Part shown: in pieces, positions 27,639 through 36,988 of the stretch
Layout: every line of letters begins with the position of its first letter
Position numbering within the stretch: position 1 is the first letter of the stretch
Source: Geobacillus icigianus
GTDB lineage: Bacteria > Bacillota > Bacilli > Bacillales > Anoxybacillaceae
Reading direction: 5' to 3'
DNA: 64,000 nucleotides
NCBI RefSeq assembly: GCF_000750005.1
Contig: NZ_JPYA01000054.1
Location: forward strand, 24,063-88,062
The notes under the pieces: model-generated
What the model was told of the DNA's origin: nothing
Databases searched by the model: none
What the model saw: only the letters and a program-made list of their open reading frames with translations
Made by a program: the position numbers and the translations under genes

Positions 27639-27953
27639 TCAGCGGTAGATCGGCACTTTATACGTTTTCCCGATCTGTAGCGTTTGGGCGCGCTCGCCGG
27701 GATTCAGCCGCTCAAAGTCGCGGATCAGCTGTTCGAGCGGCACGGGAATCGGGCCGTTTCGTTCTTGTTCGACGATGGACAATAGTGTGTCACCGGGGCG
27801 AACGGTGACCGTTCGGTACGGAATTTTGACCGGCTTCGGTTGGACGGTTGCCGCCGTTGTTTGAGCCGGGACTGGGAAGGTTCCGATGGAAAGATCCCGG
27901 TAAACGATATAACTGGCCAACGACAGGATAAGAACGAGGATGAGTTTTTTCAT
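27639..27953 (-). CDS. yqfZ: LysM-domain protein YqfZ
   Basis: A 104-residue protein with an N-terminal hydrophobic anchor or signal (LILVLILSLASYIVY), a Pro/Thr linker, and a LysM-like domain (TVRPGDTLLSIVEQ ... KTYKVPIY). It probably binds peptidoglycan outside the membrane. Upstream of ispG on the same strand, with an 80-bp gap. Confidence 0.82.
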   Translation of the reverse strand: MKKLILVLILSLASYIVYRDLSIGTFPVPAQTTAATVQPKPVKIPYRTVTVRPGDTLLSIVEQERNGPIPVPLEQLIRDFERLNPGERAQTLQIGKTYKVPIYR

Positions 27954-28054
27954 GGCGCTTCCTCCGCTTGGGCGTATCCGTTGTTATCATTTGTATGCTT
28001 GTCCAAAGAAAATATGCTTTTTTGGTGCATCGGTCTGCTGCTGGCACGGGCTCC

Positions 28055-28108
28055 TTTACACAAACTTAACGATCGCTTTATAAGAGACTAACAATGCCAC
28101 GCTACAAT
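28055..28108 (+). promoter_or_regulatory. PhoP-box array and promoter of pstSCA
   Basis: Four direct hexamers at an exact 11-bp period: TTTACA (28055), TTAACG (28066), TTTATA (28077), CTAACA (28088), matching the Bacillus PhoP repeat TT(A/C/T)A(C/T)A with 5-bp gaps. TACAAT (28103-28108) is a -10 placed 10 bases after the last repeat. Phosphate-starvation induction is expected. Confidence 0.8.
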
Positions 28109-28154
28109 CAACTTGTACGCGGGACGTACGAAAACAAAACGGGGGGATTTCTGA

Positions 28155-29054
28155 ATGTGGAGTAAACGAGTGAAATTCGGATTGGCTGCCTTGCTGATGA
28201 CCGGCGCGCTGGCCGGCTGCGGGCAAACGGACAACAACAACAGCAGCAGCGCCGGCAGCAATGAAGGGGGCGCCAAAAAAGAGGAAACGTACTCCGGTAC
28301 GATCAGCTTAGCGGGATCCACCGCGCTTCAGCCGCTGGCCGAAGAAGCGGCGAACGCGTTTATGGAAAAATATCCGGACGTGTCGATCACCGTTCAAGGC
28401 GGCGGCAGCGGCACGGGCGTGAACCAAGTGGCAGCCGGTGCTGTACAAATCGGCAACTCGGATGTGCCGGCGGCGGAAAAACTCGACGACAAATCGAAAG
28501 CGTCAGAACTCATTGACCATAAAGTGGCGGGCATCGCCTTTGCCATTGTGGTCAACGACGATGTGAAAATCGATAATTTAACAACGGAACAAATTCAAGG
28601 GATTTTCAGTGGCAAGATCAAAAACTGGAAAGAAGTCGGCGGATCGGATGAAGCTATTCACGTGATCAACCGCCCGGCATCATCGGGAACGCGGGCGACG
28701 TTTGAGAAAACGGTCATGAAAGACGTAAAAATCAACGATGCGATCGGCACGGTGCAAGATTCTAACGGAGCGGTCGAGCAGGCGATCAGTTCAACGCCGG
28801 GCGCTGTCAGCTATGTAGCGATGTCGTATTTAATCGGGGAAAAGAAAAACTTGAAGACGGTCAAGATTAACGGCGCAGAACCGACAGTGGAGAACATTCG
28901 CACGGAAAAATATCCGTTTTGGTCGTATGAATACATGATTACCAAAGGGGAAGCGAAGGATGAAGTGCGAGCGTTTATCGATTTTGTCAAGAGTGAGGAA
29001 TTTGCGTCGACTGTAAAACAGATGGGCTATATTCCGATGACGGAATTGGAGTAA
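28155..29054 (+). CDS. pstS: Phosphate-binding lipoprotein PstS
   Basis: A 299-residue periplasmic-type binding protein anchored as a lipoprotein: signal peptide with lipobox LAGC (Cys at about 22), a Ser/Asn/Gly linker, and the phosphate-site motifs SGSTALQP-like AGSTALQP, GGGSGTGVNQ and RPASSGTRATF. It feeds phosphate to the PstCA channel. First gene of pstSCA. Confidence 0.95.
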   Translation: MWSKRVKFGLAALLMTGALAGCGQTDNNNSSSAGSNEGGAKKEETYSGTISLAGSTALQPLAEEAANAFMEKYPDVSITVQGGGSGTGVNQVAAGAVQIGNSDVPAAEKLDDKSKASELIDHKVAGIAFAIVVNDDVKIDNLTTEQIQGIFSGKIKNWKEVGGSDEAIHVINRPASSGTRATFEKTVMKDVKINDAIGTVQDSNGAVEQAISSTPGAVSYVAMSYLIGEKKNLKTVKINGAEPTVENIRTEKYPFWSYEYMITKGEAKDEVRAFIDFVKSEEFASTVKQMGYIPMTELE

Positions 29055-29108
29055 AGAAAGGCGAGGCCGGCTCCTTGGGCCGGCCTTTGCCCATGGAGGG
29101 GAGACACT

Positions 29109-30005
29109 ATGCAGCCAACGTATGCAAAACGGCGACATCGCCGGCTTGAAGAATGGATGGGACGAACGTTCGCCGGCATCTGCGGCTGGCTGATCGTTTT
29201 GATTACGGTGACGATGATCGTCTTTTTAGCGGCAAAAGGGATTCAGTCCTTTACAGACAGCGGTTTGTCACTTTCTGATATGTTGCTTTCGGCGCACTGG
29301 GACCCGAACGGCACGCCGCCAAAATATGGAGCGCTCATTTTTATCGTCGGCTCGATGCTCGTTTCGCTTGGCGCTTTGTTGGTCAGTGCGCCGCTCGCGT
29401 TGGCGTTGGCGATTTTTATGAATTTCATCGCGCCGAAATGGCTCGTCTCGCTGCTCAAACCGGTGCTGGAGCTGCTTGTCGGCATTCCGTCGGTGGTGTA
29501 CGGTTGGCTGGGGGTGACGCTGCTCGTTCCGCTCGTGCGCGAGTGGTTCGGAGGCTCCGGCTTTAGCCTGCTGGCCGGCATCATCGTGCTAGGCATGATG
29601 ATTTTGCCAACCATTACTAGCATTGCCGCCGACGCCTTGGCCAATGTTCCGAAAGCCTATATGGAGGCGTCGTACGGGCTTGGCTCCACGCGCTGGCAGG
29701 CGATTTCCCGCGTCATCGTCCCGGCGGCGAAAACTGGGATTGCCACCGGCGTCGTTCTCGGCTTGGCGCGGGCGTTTGGTGAGGCGCTGGCTGTGCAGAT
29801 GGTGATCGGCAATACGATGAGGCTGCCTTCAGGGCTTGACAGCCCGACAGCGACGTTAACGAGCATATTGACGATGGATATGGCCAATACGATCAACGGG
29901 ACACCATGGAACAACGCGCTATGGACATTGGCGTTCCTGTTGCTCTTGATTTCGTTTTTCTTCATTGCTGTGATCCGGTTGGTCGGCCAAAGAAAGGAGC
30001 GATAA
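29109..30005 (+). CDS. pstC: Phosphate ABC transporter permease PstC
   Basis: A 298-residue permease with six hydrophobic segments and the ABC contact loop EASYGLGSTRWQAISRVIVP near 180-200. The hydrophilic N-terminus is basic (KRRHRRLEEW). It follows pstS by 54 bp and ends one base before pstA. Confidence 0.95.
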   Translation: MQPTYAKRRHRRLEEWMGRTFAGICGWLIVLITVTMIVFLAAKGIQSFTDSGLSLSDMLLSAHWDPNGTPPKYGALIFIVGSMLVSLGALLVSAPLALALAIFMNFIAPKWLVSLLKPVLELLVGIPSVVYGWLGVTLLVPLVREWFGGSGFSLLAGIIVLGMMILPTITSIAADALANVPKAYMEASYGLGSTRWQAISRVIVPAAKTGIATGVVLGLARAFGEALAVQMVIGNTMRLPSGLDSPTATLTSILTMDMANTINGTPWNNALWTLAFLLLLISFFFIAVIRLVGQRKER

Positions 30006-30006
30006 G

Positions 30007-30930
30007 ATGACAGCGCGCATGATTGATAAAGTATGGACGGGCATTTTCTATGCGGTAGCTGCCGCCGTCATCGGCCTGCTCGTTTTCTTTTTCGCGGTCG
30101 TGTTGTCAAAAGGAGCGGGGTTTTGGCAGCCTGAGTTTCTGTTCGGGCGGCCGAGCAATACGCAAGCAGGCGGCGGCATCGGCCCCCAGTTGATCAATTC
30201 GTTTTATTTGCTGGGAGTGGCGTTGTTTTTGTCGGTTCCACTGTCGTTAGGAGCGGGAGTGTACTTGGCGGAATACGCCAAACAGGGGCGGATCGTCGGG
30301 ATGATTCGCCTTTGTTTGGAGGCGATGGCCTCGCTGCCGTCGATTGTTGTCGGGCTGTTCGGACTGTTGGCGTTTGTCACCTTGACGGGCTGGGGCTATA
30401 CGCTGCTTGGCGGGGCGCTGGCTGTCACGATCATCAATTTGCCTGGATTGACGCGCATTTGCGAAACAGCGATTTTGGATGTGCCGGCCAGCATTCGCGA
30501 GGGCAGTCTAGCCCTTGGTGCAACGCGCTGGCAGACGTTGGTTAAGGCCGTGCTTCCCGCTGCCATTCCGCAAATGGTCACCGGCGTGATTTTGGCGGCG
30601 GGGCGCATTTTCGGCGAAGCGGCGGTGTTCATCTATACCGCCGGGTTGACGACGCCGATGTTGCGGTGGGATGCCGATTGGAGCAGTTCGGCCCACCCGC
30701 TGAACGTGTTTCGGCCGGCCGAGACGCTGACCGTGCATATTTGGAAATTGAATTCGGAAGGCATTGTCCCGGACGCGAAGCTAATCGCGGCCAAATCGGC
30801 GGCGGTGTTGATGGTAGCGGTTCTGTTGTTCAATTTGGCCGCCCGGCTCACCTCTTCTTTGCTTGCCCGCCATTTTTCAGGAAGTCGGCGCGCGCGCCGT
30901 GGACCCATGAAAAGAAACAAAGCGGCGTAA
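30007..30930 (+). CDS. pstA: Phosphate ABC transporter permease PstA
   Basis: A 307-residue permease, six membrane segments, EAA-like loop REGSLALGATRWQTLVKAVLP. AAAGGAGCGATAAG overlaps the pstC stop and serves as SD. The ATPase expected next is missing: a terminator follows and pstB lies 6 kb downstream. Confidence 0.95.
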   Translation: MTARMIDKVWTGIFYAVAAAVIGLLVFFFAVVLSKGAGFWQPEFLFGRPSNTQAGGGIGPQLINSFYLLGVALFLSVPLSLGAGVYLAEYAKQGRIVGMIRLCLEAMASLPSIVVGLFGLLAFVTLTGWGYTLLGGALAVTIINLPGLTRICETAILDVPASIREGSLALGATRWQTLVKAVLPAAIPQMVTGVILAAGRIFGEAAVFIYTAGLTTPMLRWDADWSSSAHPLNVFRPAETLTVHIWKLNSEGIVPDAKLIAAKSAAVLMVAVLLFNLAARLTSSLLARHFSGSRRARRGPMKRNKAA

Positions 30931-30934
30931 ACAT

Positions 30935-30970
30935 AAAAAGCTGTCCTGCATTTGACAGGCAGCTTTTTTT
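30935..30970. terminator. Bidirectional terminator between pstA and yqgB
   Basis: AAAAAGCTGTCCTG pairs with CAGGCAGCTTTTTTT; serves both converging genes. Confidence 0.92.
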
Positions 30971-31745
30971 ATCTCTCTCGTTTCGTTGATGGCACTTCTT
31001 TGACGGCCAAAAAGAGGACGATAAAGGAAACGAGCCAATGGATTAGCGCTCCGTAGGGGACGGCCGTTTGCAGCGATTCCATGATGGTAAAAAAGACGGT
31101 TGACAGCGTAATGGCATAGGCCGACATCACCCAAGTGTGACGGTAGCGGAGCGTTTTGGCAAGCATGCCGGAAAACAGCAAGCCGAACAAGGCGAGCAGG
31201 CACACGCTGATGAATTTCCCCGCGCAGGCGAGCACATAAACAATGAGCGCCAAAAGCGGGACGAGAACCGGGAGTAGCGATTGCAAATCGCTAATAAACG
31301 CGCGCACGTCTTGATCGGTGATTCGAACATCCGGAAACGCCGCGTAGCTGTAATGCTGAGCCTGATGGCCGACAACGAGCACCGCCTCATGTCGCAACAG
31401 CGCGACGGCGTTAGGGAATCGTTCTACCTCATCAGGGATCACGCTGCCAGTGCTGTCAAAGATGATGACAAAGCCGTCTTGGTCAAGCTGAATCGGCTGA
31501 GCGGCCGGTGAGGACAGCTCTCCGTTTTCAATCGTGAAAGAGGGAAGGCTTTGATGAAGCAGAGCGCTTGCTGTCCGCACCCCCTCCGTTAACGATAAGA
31601 CCCCGTAGAAAAGCGTCGGCAGCACCGAGAAAAAAGTGAGCAAAAACAGATAACCGATCGTTTTGCCGATGCCTTGGAAACGGAAACGAGCGATATCTTT
31701 TGGCGAATATAAGCTTTTCCATAGCTGGGCAAATACATTCATCAT
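30969..31745 (-). CDS. yqgB: DUF1189 membrane protein YqgB
   Basis: A 258-residue protein with one N-terminal membrane segment (about 30-50), an extracytoplasmic domain of about 110 residues (with VIIFDSTGSV), and three to four C-terminal membrane segments. This is the DUF1189 layout; B. subtilis yqgB lies near sodA as well. Two adjacent ATG codons (31745, 31742) are possible; GAGAGG is 7 bases from the first. Role unknown. Confidence 0.82.
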   Translation of the reverse strand: MMNVFAQLWKSLYSPKDIARFRFQGIGKTIGYLFLLTFFSVLPTLFYGVLSLTEGVRTASALLHQSLPSFTIENGELSSPAAQPIQLDQDGFVIIFDSTGSVIPDEVERFPNAVALLRHEAVLVVGHQAQHYSYAAFPDVRITDQDVRAFISDLQSLLPVLVPLLALIVYVLACAGKFISVCLLALFGLLFSGMLAKTLRYRHTWVMSAYAITLSTVFFTIMESLQTAVPYGALIHWLVSFIVLFLAVKEVPSTKRER

Positions 31746-31834
31746 CGACACACCTCTCTTTTCCTCCCTTTCCATTGTAGCGAGGAAAGGGGAGGAATTC
31801 AACTTTGGAACGAAACAAGCGGGATATTCCCGCT

Positions 31835-32227
31835 TTAGTCGGAAGGGAGATAAAACGTGTCAAGCAAGGTGCGCCAATGTGACACGCGATCATTCAGCGC
31901 GTCGGCTTCGGAGCGAATGGCTGCCATGGCATGGTGCTGACCGTCCGTAAAATTCGAAATTTGCTCCATGGATGAAGCGATTTGCTGGGCTACGGTAGCA
32001 ATCTCGGTAATATGTTCCCGCATGTCGCTCATTTGCCGTTCGATGGCGGCGAATGTTTCAGAAATTTGCCGCGTATGCGCCGATGAATGGGAGACCATCG
32101 TCGTGATTTCTTGAAAGGCTTGTCGGCTTTCCGTGAACGTTTTTTTCGTTTCATCGAGTTGTTGGGCGCTTTCTTTCATGGATTGCACCGCGGCCTCGAT
32201 TTGGCTTTGCACATCTTGGATATCGCC
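31835..32227 (-). pseudogene. Methyl-accepting chemotaxis protein, C-terminal remnant
   Basis: About 130 codons of MCP-type coiled coil: repeated SM..SAQQLDETKK, FQEITTMVSHSSAHTRQIS, and IATVAQQIASSMEQIS heptads typical of the descending signalling helix. The sensor, membrane and HAMP parts and the conserved hairpin tip are absent. Upstream of 32227 the similarity stops, and the region becomes the sodA promoter of the other strand. No start codon or SD suits it. It occupies the spot of yqgC in B. subtilis. Confidence 0.7.
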
Positions 32228-32261
32228 TGAATTTGCGCCAACGCGAGGACGAGCAAATCGA

Positions 32262-32290
32262 TTGAAACATTGTGCCAACTTTGGTAAGCT
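32262..32290 (+). promoter_or_regulatory. Putative sigma-A promoter of sodA
   Basis: TTGAAA, 17-bp spacer, TAAGCT. The -10 is weak (3 of 6), so the call is tentative. The SD AAAGGAGGAG follows before the sodA ATG. Confidence 0.45.
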
Positions 32291-32347
32291 AGTCTCAAAC
32301 GGACGTCGTCTTGTCCGTCTACATAAACCGTAAAAGGAGGAGATTGT

Positions 32348-32962
32348 ATGCCGTTTGAACTGCCAGCATTGCCGTATCCGTACGATGCGCTTGAGCCGCA
32401 CATTGACAAAGAAACGATGAACATTCACCACACGAAGCACCATAACACGTACGTCACCAACTTGAATGCGGCGTTAGAAGGGCATGCCGATTTGCAAAAC
32501 AAATCGCTCGAAGAACTGCTCAGCAATTTGGAAGCCCTTCCGGAAAGCATCCGCACCGCGGTGCGCAACAACGGCGGCGGCCATGCGAACCACTCGCTCT
32601 TCTGGACGATTTTGTCGCCAAACGGCGGCGGCGAGCCGACGGGTGAGCTGGCTGAAGCCATCAACAAAAAATTCGGCAGCTTTGCCGCGTTTAAAGACGA
32701 GTTTTCGAAAGCAGCGGCCGGCCGTTTCGGCTCGGGCTGGGCGTGGCTTGTCGTGAACAACGGCGAGCTGGAAATTACGAGCACGCCGAACCAAGACTCG
32801 CCGATCATGGAAGGCAAAACGCCGATTCTCGGCTTGGACGTTTGGGAGCATGCGTACTACTTGAAATACCAAAACCGCCGTCCGGAATACATCGCCGCTT
32901 TCTGGAACGTCGTCAACTGGGACGAAGTGGCGAAACGGTACAGCGAAGCAAAAGCGAAGTAA
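32348..32962 (+). CDS. sodA: Manganese superoxide dismutase SodA
   Basis: A 204-residue Fe/Mn-type SOD. Metal ligands H27, the His of NHSLFW (about 82), and Asp and His of DVWEHAYY (about 164, 168). The sequence is nearly the same as the crystallised G. stearothermophilus MnSOD as I recall it, which is the main genus clue. Cytoplasmic homodimer that removes superoxide. Confidence 0.98.
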   Translation: MPFELPALPYPYDALEPHIDKETMNIHHTKHHNTYVTNLNAALEGHADLQNKSLEELLSNLEALPESIRTAVRNNGGGHANHSLFWTILSPNGGGEPTGELAEAINKKFGSFAAFKDEFSKAAAGRFGSGWAWLVVNNGELEITSTPNQDSPIMEGKTPILGLDVWEHAYYLKYQNRRPEYIAAFWNVVNWDEVAKRYSEAKAK

Positions 32963-32970
32963 TCAACGAA

Positions 32971-32999
32971 GCGGGGCGAAACAAAACGCCCCGCTTTTT
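32971..32999 (+). terminator. Terminator of sodA
   Basis: GCGGGGCG / CGCCCCGC stem with an AAACAAAA loop, then five T. Confidence 0.95.
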
Positions 33000-33139
33000 C
33001 ATGGTTGGCACGACCCTCGGCGGTTGCCGGTTTCGAATGGGCGCGAACGGCCCGGGAACCGGCGGCCGTTTTCTTTGTTGCGGGTGCATAGCGGCAGCGA
33101 AAATGGCCACACTACCGGATAGACGAAAAGGGGAGTTTT

Positions 33140-34435
33140 ATGATGTCATTGTTCGAAAAATTGCTGGGTCAAGAACGGGTCGACCGTGATTTGCTGTTGC
33201 TTCTTTGTATCGGCGGGTTTTATGCGCTTGCTGTCTCGCTGTCCAATACGTTTGTCAACATTTATTTATGGAAACAGACCGGCGATTTCCGCGATTTGGC
33301 GTTGTATAATTTGGCGGTCGTCACGATGCAGCCGCTGACGTTTCTATTCGCCGGCCGGCTGGCGAAACAAATCGATCGCATTCTCATCCTGCGGCTTGGG
33401 GTGTCGTGTTTAGCCGTTTTTTTTGTCACCGTTTTGTTCGTCGGCCCGAAAGCGCATCAATATTTGCTCGTTCTCGGCGCGCTGTTGGGGGTTGGTTATG
33501 GCTTTTATTGGCTGGCGTTTAACGTGTTGACGTTTGAAATTACGGAGCCGGAAACGCGCGACTTTTTTAACGGTTTTTTCGGAGTGCTCACCTCGTCAGC
33601 CGGCATGATCGGACCGATTGTCGCCGGCTATGTGATTTCATCGCTCACCGGCCAAAAAGGGTATACGCTCGTTTTTTCGCTGTCGCTTGGCTTGTTTCTT
33701 GTCGCCGTGCTGCTCAGCTTCTTTCTCAAGCACCGTACAGCGGCGGGAAAATATTTGTTTCTTCGCATTGTAAAGGAACGAACCCAAAATGAGAATTGGC
33801 GGTTGATTACAAACGCCCATTTTTTTCAAGGGCTGCGTGAAGGGTCGTTTGTGTTTGTCATCTCCGTGCTGGTGTATGTCACCTCAAACAGTGAATGGGC
33901 GCTCGGCAAGTACGGGCTTGTCAATTCCTTTACATCGTTTGTCGCCTACTATGCCGTTTCCCGGCTAATGAAGCAGGAATATCGGATGAAAGCCATTTTA
34001 TTGGGCGGACTGTTGCTCTATGCGGCCATCTTTCTCATTGTCTTTCAGCCGTCTTACCCTCGTTTGATCATTTACGCCGTGACGATCGCCATCGCTTATC
34101 CGATTTTGCTCGTTCCCTACTCGTCGTTAACATTTGATGTGATCGGGAGAAGCTGGAAATCGGCAGAGGCGCGCGTGGAGTATATCGTCGTCCGTGAACT
34201 GTTTTTAAACGCCGGACGGGTAGTGTCGATTTTAGCCTTTTTGACGGCGGTGGCTTTGTTTGGCGAAAAGAACGGAATTCGTGCGCTTATGTTCGTATGC
34301 GGGGCTGGACATCTCGTGATTTACTGGTTTGTCCGCCGCATTCGTTTCACCGATGGCCAACCGGAGCGGGACCGGCCGGAGCCGCTCTTGTTTCGGACGA
34401 AGCTGGCCGATGAGCGCGGCGGCTCATCGGTGTAA
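33140..34435 (+). CDS. yqgE: MFS transporter YqgE
   Basis: A 431-residue protein with about eleven to twelve hydrophobic segments, a central hydrophilic loop (FLRIVKERTQNENWRL) between the two six-helix halves, and a charged C-terminal tail. Position between sodA and pbpA matches B. subtilis yqgE. No substrate can be assigned. Confidence 0.85.
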   Translation: MMSLFEKLLGQERVDRDLLLLLCIGGFYALAVSLSNTFVNIYLWKQTGDFRDLALYNLAVVTMQPLTFLFAGRLAKQIDRILILRLGVSCLAVFFVTVLFVGPKAHQYLLVLGALLGVGYGFYWLAFNVLTFEITEPETRDFFNGFFGVLTSSAGMIGPIVAGYVISSLTGQKGYTLVFSLSLGLFLVAVLLSFFLKHRTAAGKYLFLRIVKERTQNENWRLITNAHFFQGLREGSFVFVISVLVYVTSNSEWALGKYGLVNSFTSFVAYYAVSRLMKQEYRMKAILLGGLLLYAAIFLIVFQPSYPRLIIYAVTIAIAYPILLVPYSSLTFDVIGRSWKSAEARVEYIVVRELFLNAGRVVSILAFLTAVALFGEKNGIRALMFVCGAGHLVIYWFVRRIRFTDGQPERDRPEPLLFRTKLADERGGSSV

Positions 34436-34513
34436 AACGTTGTCCATGTTTTTCCCTAGCCACGCCTGCTTTTTTCTTTTACAATAGGGAAGAGGAGAAA
34501 GGAGGACCGGGGA

Positions 34514-36607
34514 ATGAAACGGAAGAAGCGGGCGCAAGTGCCGATTCGGTTAAACGTTTTATTTTTCTTTGTCTTTTTATTGTTTTCGGCGCTGATTTTG
34601 CGCCTCGGCGTCGTGCAGATTGTGTACGGGGAGGACTACCGCCGCGAAGTGGAACGAACGCAGGATGAAGTGGTCAGCACGCCGGTGCCGCGCGGCAAAA
34701 TTTACGACCGGTTCGGCCAAGTGATCGTCGACAATACGCCACAAAAGGCGATAACGTACACGCGCTCGAAAACGACCCAGCCGGAAGAAATTTTGGCGGT
34801 GGCCAGAAAACTCGCCCGCTATATCGACATTCCGGACGCCGAAAAAAAGGTGACCGAGCGCGACATGAAAGATTATTGGATTTTGACTCATCCCAAAGAA
34901 GCGAAACAGAAAGTGAATGAACAAGAACGGAAAAAACTTGCTGACCAAGGATGGACGCAAAAAGAGATCGACAAAAAGGTGTACGAATGGACGCTTGAGC
35001 GCATCACCAAGCAGGACTTGGCACAAATCTCTAAATCCGAACTTGAAGTGATCGCCATTATGCATGAGATGCAGAGCGGCTACGCGCTGACGCCGCAGAC
35101 GGTGAAAAGCAAAGGAGTGACCGATCGCGAATACGCGGTCGTCAGCGAGCATTTAAGCGAGCTGCCCGGCGTCAACACGACGGTGGATTGGGATCGGAAA
35201 TACGTCTATGATAAAACGTTCCGCTCCGTGCTCGGGAGCGTGACGGAAGAAGACGAAGGTGTCCCGCGCGAGCGGCTTGACTATTTTTTGGCGCGCGATT
35301 ACAGCCGCAATGACCGCGTCGGCAAAAGCTATTTAGAAATGCAGTATGAGGAAGTGCTGCACGGCAAAAAGGCCAAAATGAAAAACGTCGTCGACAAATC
35401 GGGCAACGTCGTTTCCGTTGAGCCATTGTATCCAGGCGAGCCCGGCAAAGACCTCGTGTTGACGATCGATGCCGAGCTGCAGCAACAAGTCGAGCAAATT
35501 ATTGAGCAGGAGATTTTGGCCACGAAGCGCAAAGGCCGCTCCCCGCTCTTGGACCGGGCGTTCGTCGTCATGATGAATCCCAAAACGGGCGAAGTGTTGG
35601 CGATGGCCGGCAAGCTTCTCCAAGACGGCAAATTTGTCGACTTTGCCATCGGCAACATCACATCAGCTTACGCGATGGGGTCGGCGGTAAAAGGCGCGAC
35701 CGTTCTCACCGGCTTTCAAACGGGGGTGCTTCATCCGAATACGTATATTAAGGATGAGCCGCTTTATATCAAAGATCTAGAAAAAAAATCATGGAAAACG
35801 ATGGGGACCATTAACGAGCTGACCGCTCTGAAACAATCGTCGAACGTCTATATGTTTAAAACGGCGATCGCCATCGGCGGCGGTGTGTATCGTCCGCATC
35901 AGCCGCTTCACCTCAATCCGGCCGCGTTTACGACAATGCGCCATTATTTCAGCCAATTCGGGTTGGGTGTGAAAACCGGCATCGACTTGCCGAACGAATT
36001 GAGCGGTTTTCAAGGGCAAAGCAAGCTGCCAGGATTTCTGCTTGACTTGGCGATCGGCCAGTACGACATGTATACGCCGATGCAGATGGCGCAATACGTT
36101 TCGACGATCGCCAACGGCGGCTACCGGATGAAGCCGCTTTTGGTCAAAGAAATTCGTGAGCCATCGGCTGATGGAAAAGAACCTGGCCGCGTCATCAAAG
36201 AATTTGAGCCGGTCGTTTTAAACCGCGTCGATATGAAAACCGAGTACATTGAACGGGTGCGGGAAGGATTCCGCCGCGTCATGCAAGAGCCGGGAGGAAC
36301 GGCGTATTCGTATTTCGCCAACGCCCCGTACAAGCCGGCTGGCAAAACCGGGACGGCCGAAGCGTTTTATGACGGCCCGATCCAAAGCCGGCGCCAAGCT
36401 TCGACGTACAATTTGACGCTCGTCGGCTATGCCCCGTATAACAATCCAGAAGTATCGTTTGCGGTTGTCGTCCCGTGGGCGACGCAAGGGAATAGCGACG
36501 GCATTAACAACCGCATCGGCCGCCGCATTTTGGATGCTTACTTTGAACTGAAAATGAAACGGACGGCCGCTCAGCCGGACGAGGCGACCGGCACGGTGCA
36601 ACCGTAA
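34514..36607 (+). CDS. pbpA: Penicillin-binding protein 2A (class B transpeptidase)
   Basis: A 697-residue monofunctional transpeptidase: cytoplasmic KRKKRAQ start, one membrane anchor (about 16-38), a dimerisation domain with VPRGKIYDRFG, and the transpeptidase with SAVK (about 389-392), SSN (about 441) and KTGTAE (about 611). B. subtilis PBP2A acts with PbpH in rod-shape wall synthesis. AGAAAGGAGG precedes the ATG. Confidence 0.95.
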   Translation: MKRKKRAQVPIRLNVLFFFVFLLFSALILRLGVVQIVYGEDYRREVERTQDEVVSTPVPRGKIYDRFGQVIVDNTPQKAITYTRSKTTQPEEILAVARKLARYIDIPDAEKKVTERDMKDYWILTHPKEAKQKVNEQERKKLADQGWTQKEIDKKVYEWTLERITKQDLAQISKSELEVIAIMHEMQSGYALTPQTVKSKGVTDREYAVVSEHLSELPGVNTTVDWDRKYVYDKTFRSVLGSVTEEDEGVPRERLDYFLARDYSRNDRVGKSYLEMQYEEVLHGKKAKMKNVVDKSGNVVSVEPLYPGEPGKDLVLTIDAELQQQVEQIIEQEILATKRKGRSPLLDRAFVVMMNPKTGEVLAMAGKLLQDGKFVDFAIGNITSAYAMGSAVKGATVLTGFQTGVLHPNTYIKDEPLYIKDLEKKSWKTMGTINELTALKQSSNVYMFKTAIAIGGGVYRPHQPLHLNPAAFTTMRHYFSQFGLGVKTGIDLPNELSGFQGQSKLPGFLLDLAIGQYDMYTPMQMAQYVSTIANGGYRMKPLLVKEIREPSADGKEPGRVIKEFEPVVLNRVDMKTEYIERVREGFRRVMQEPGGTAYSYFANAPYKPAGKTGTAEAFYDGPIQSRRQASTYNLTLVGYAPYNNPEVSFAVVVPWATQGNSDGINNRIGRRILDAYFELKMKRTAAQPDEATGTVQP

Positions 36608-36685
36608 AGCGAACGGGAAGGCGCGGCGTCGTTCGTTTCAAGGAAACCAACACCGGCGGGAAACAAGAGGGACAAGGGACGGGAG

Positions 36686-36718
36686 AGGGGGCTCCATTGA
36701 GCGAGCCCCTTTCTTTCT
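36686..36718 (+). terminator. Terminator of pbpA
   Basis: GGGGCTC / GAGCCCC stem, 8-base loop, then TTTCTTTCT. Confidence 0.8.
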
Positions 36719-36781
36719 GCCATCCGGTCGCGCCCGTCTTGACGGTAGAGTCACCTGATCGTCCGCTTTTCGTGTCGAACG

Positions 36782-36835
36782 TTTACAAAAACTTAACCTA
36801 CCGTCCATACGCTCTTTATATTGCTCCTGTACACT
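36782..36835 (+). promoter_or_regulatory. PhoP-box array and promoter of pstB
   Basis: TTTACA (36782), TTAACC (36793), TCCATA (36804), TTTATA (36815): four hexamers, exact 11-bp period. TACACT (36830-36835) is a -10 ten bases beyond the last repeat, the same geometry as at pstS. A leader of about 145 bp without a gene follows to pstB. Confidence 0.75.
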
Positions 36836-36988
36836 CATCGATAGGATGGAACAATCGTGTGCGCTAACAACAACGGCGAAGCGAGAGTGTGTGATCAGTC
36901 CGTTCGTCGCTGATGGTGCTTTTGCTCGTACGATGAACGATGGGAAGCGGAAGATAGGTCTGCGAGAACGGCGAAAATCGAACAAGGA

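Noticed and set aside
35172..35661. Minus-strand frames within pbpA
   Set aside because: Antisense shadows; no SD, no domain, and pbpA is continuous here.
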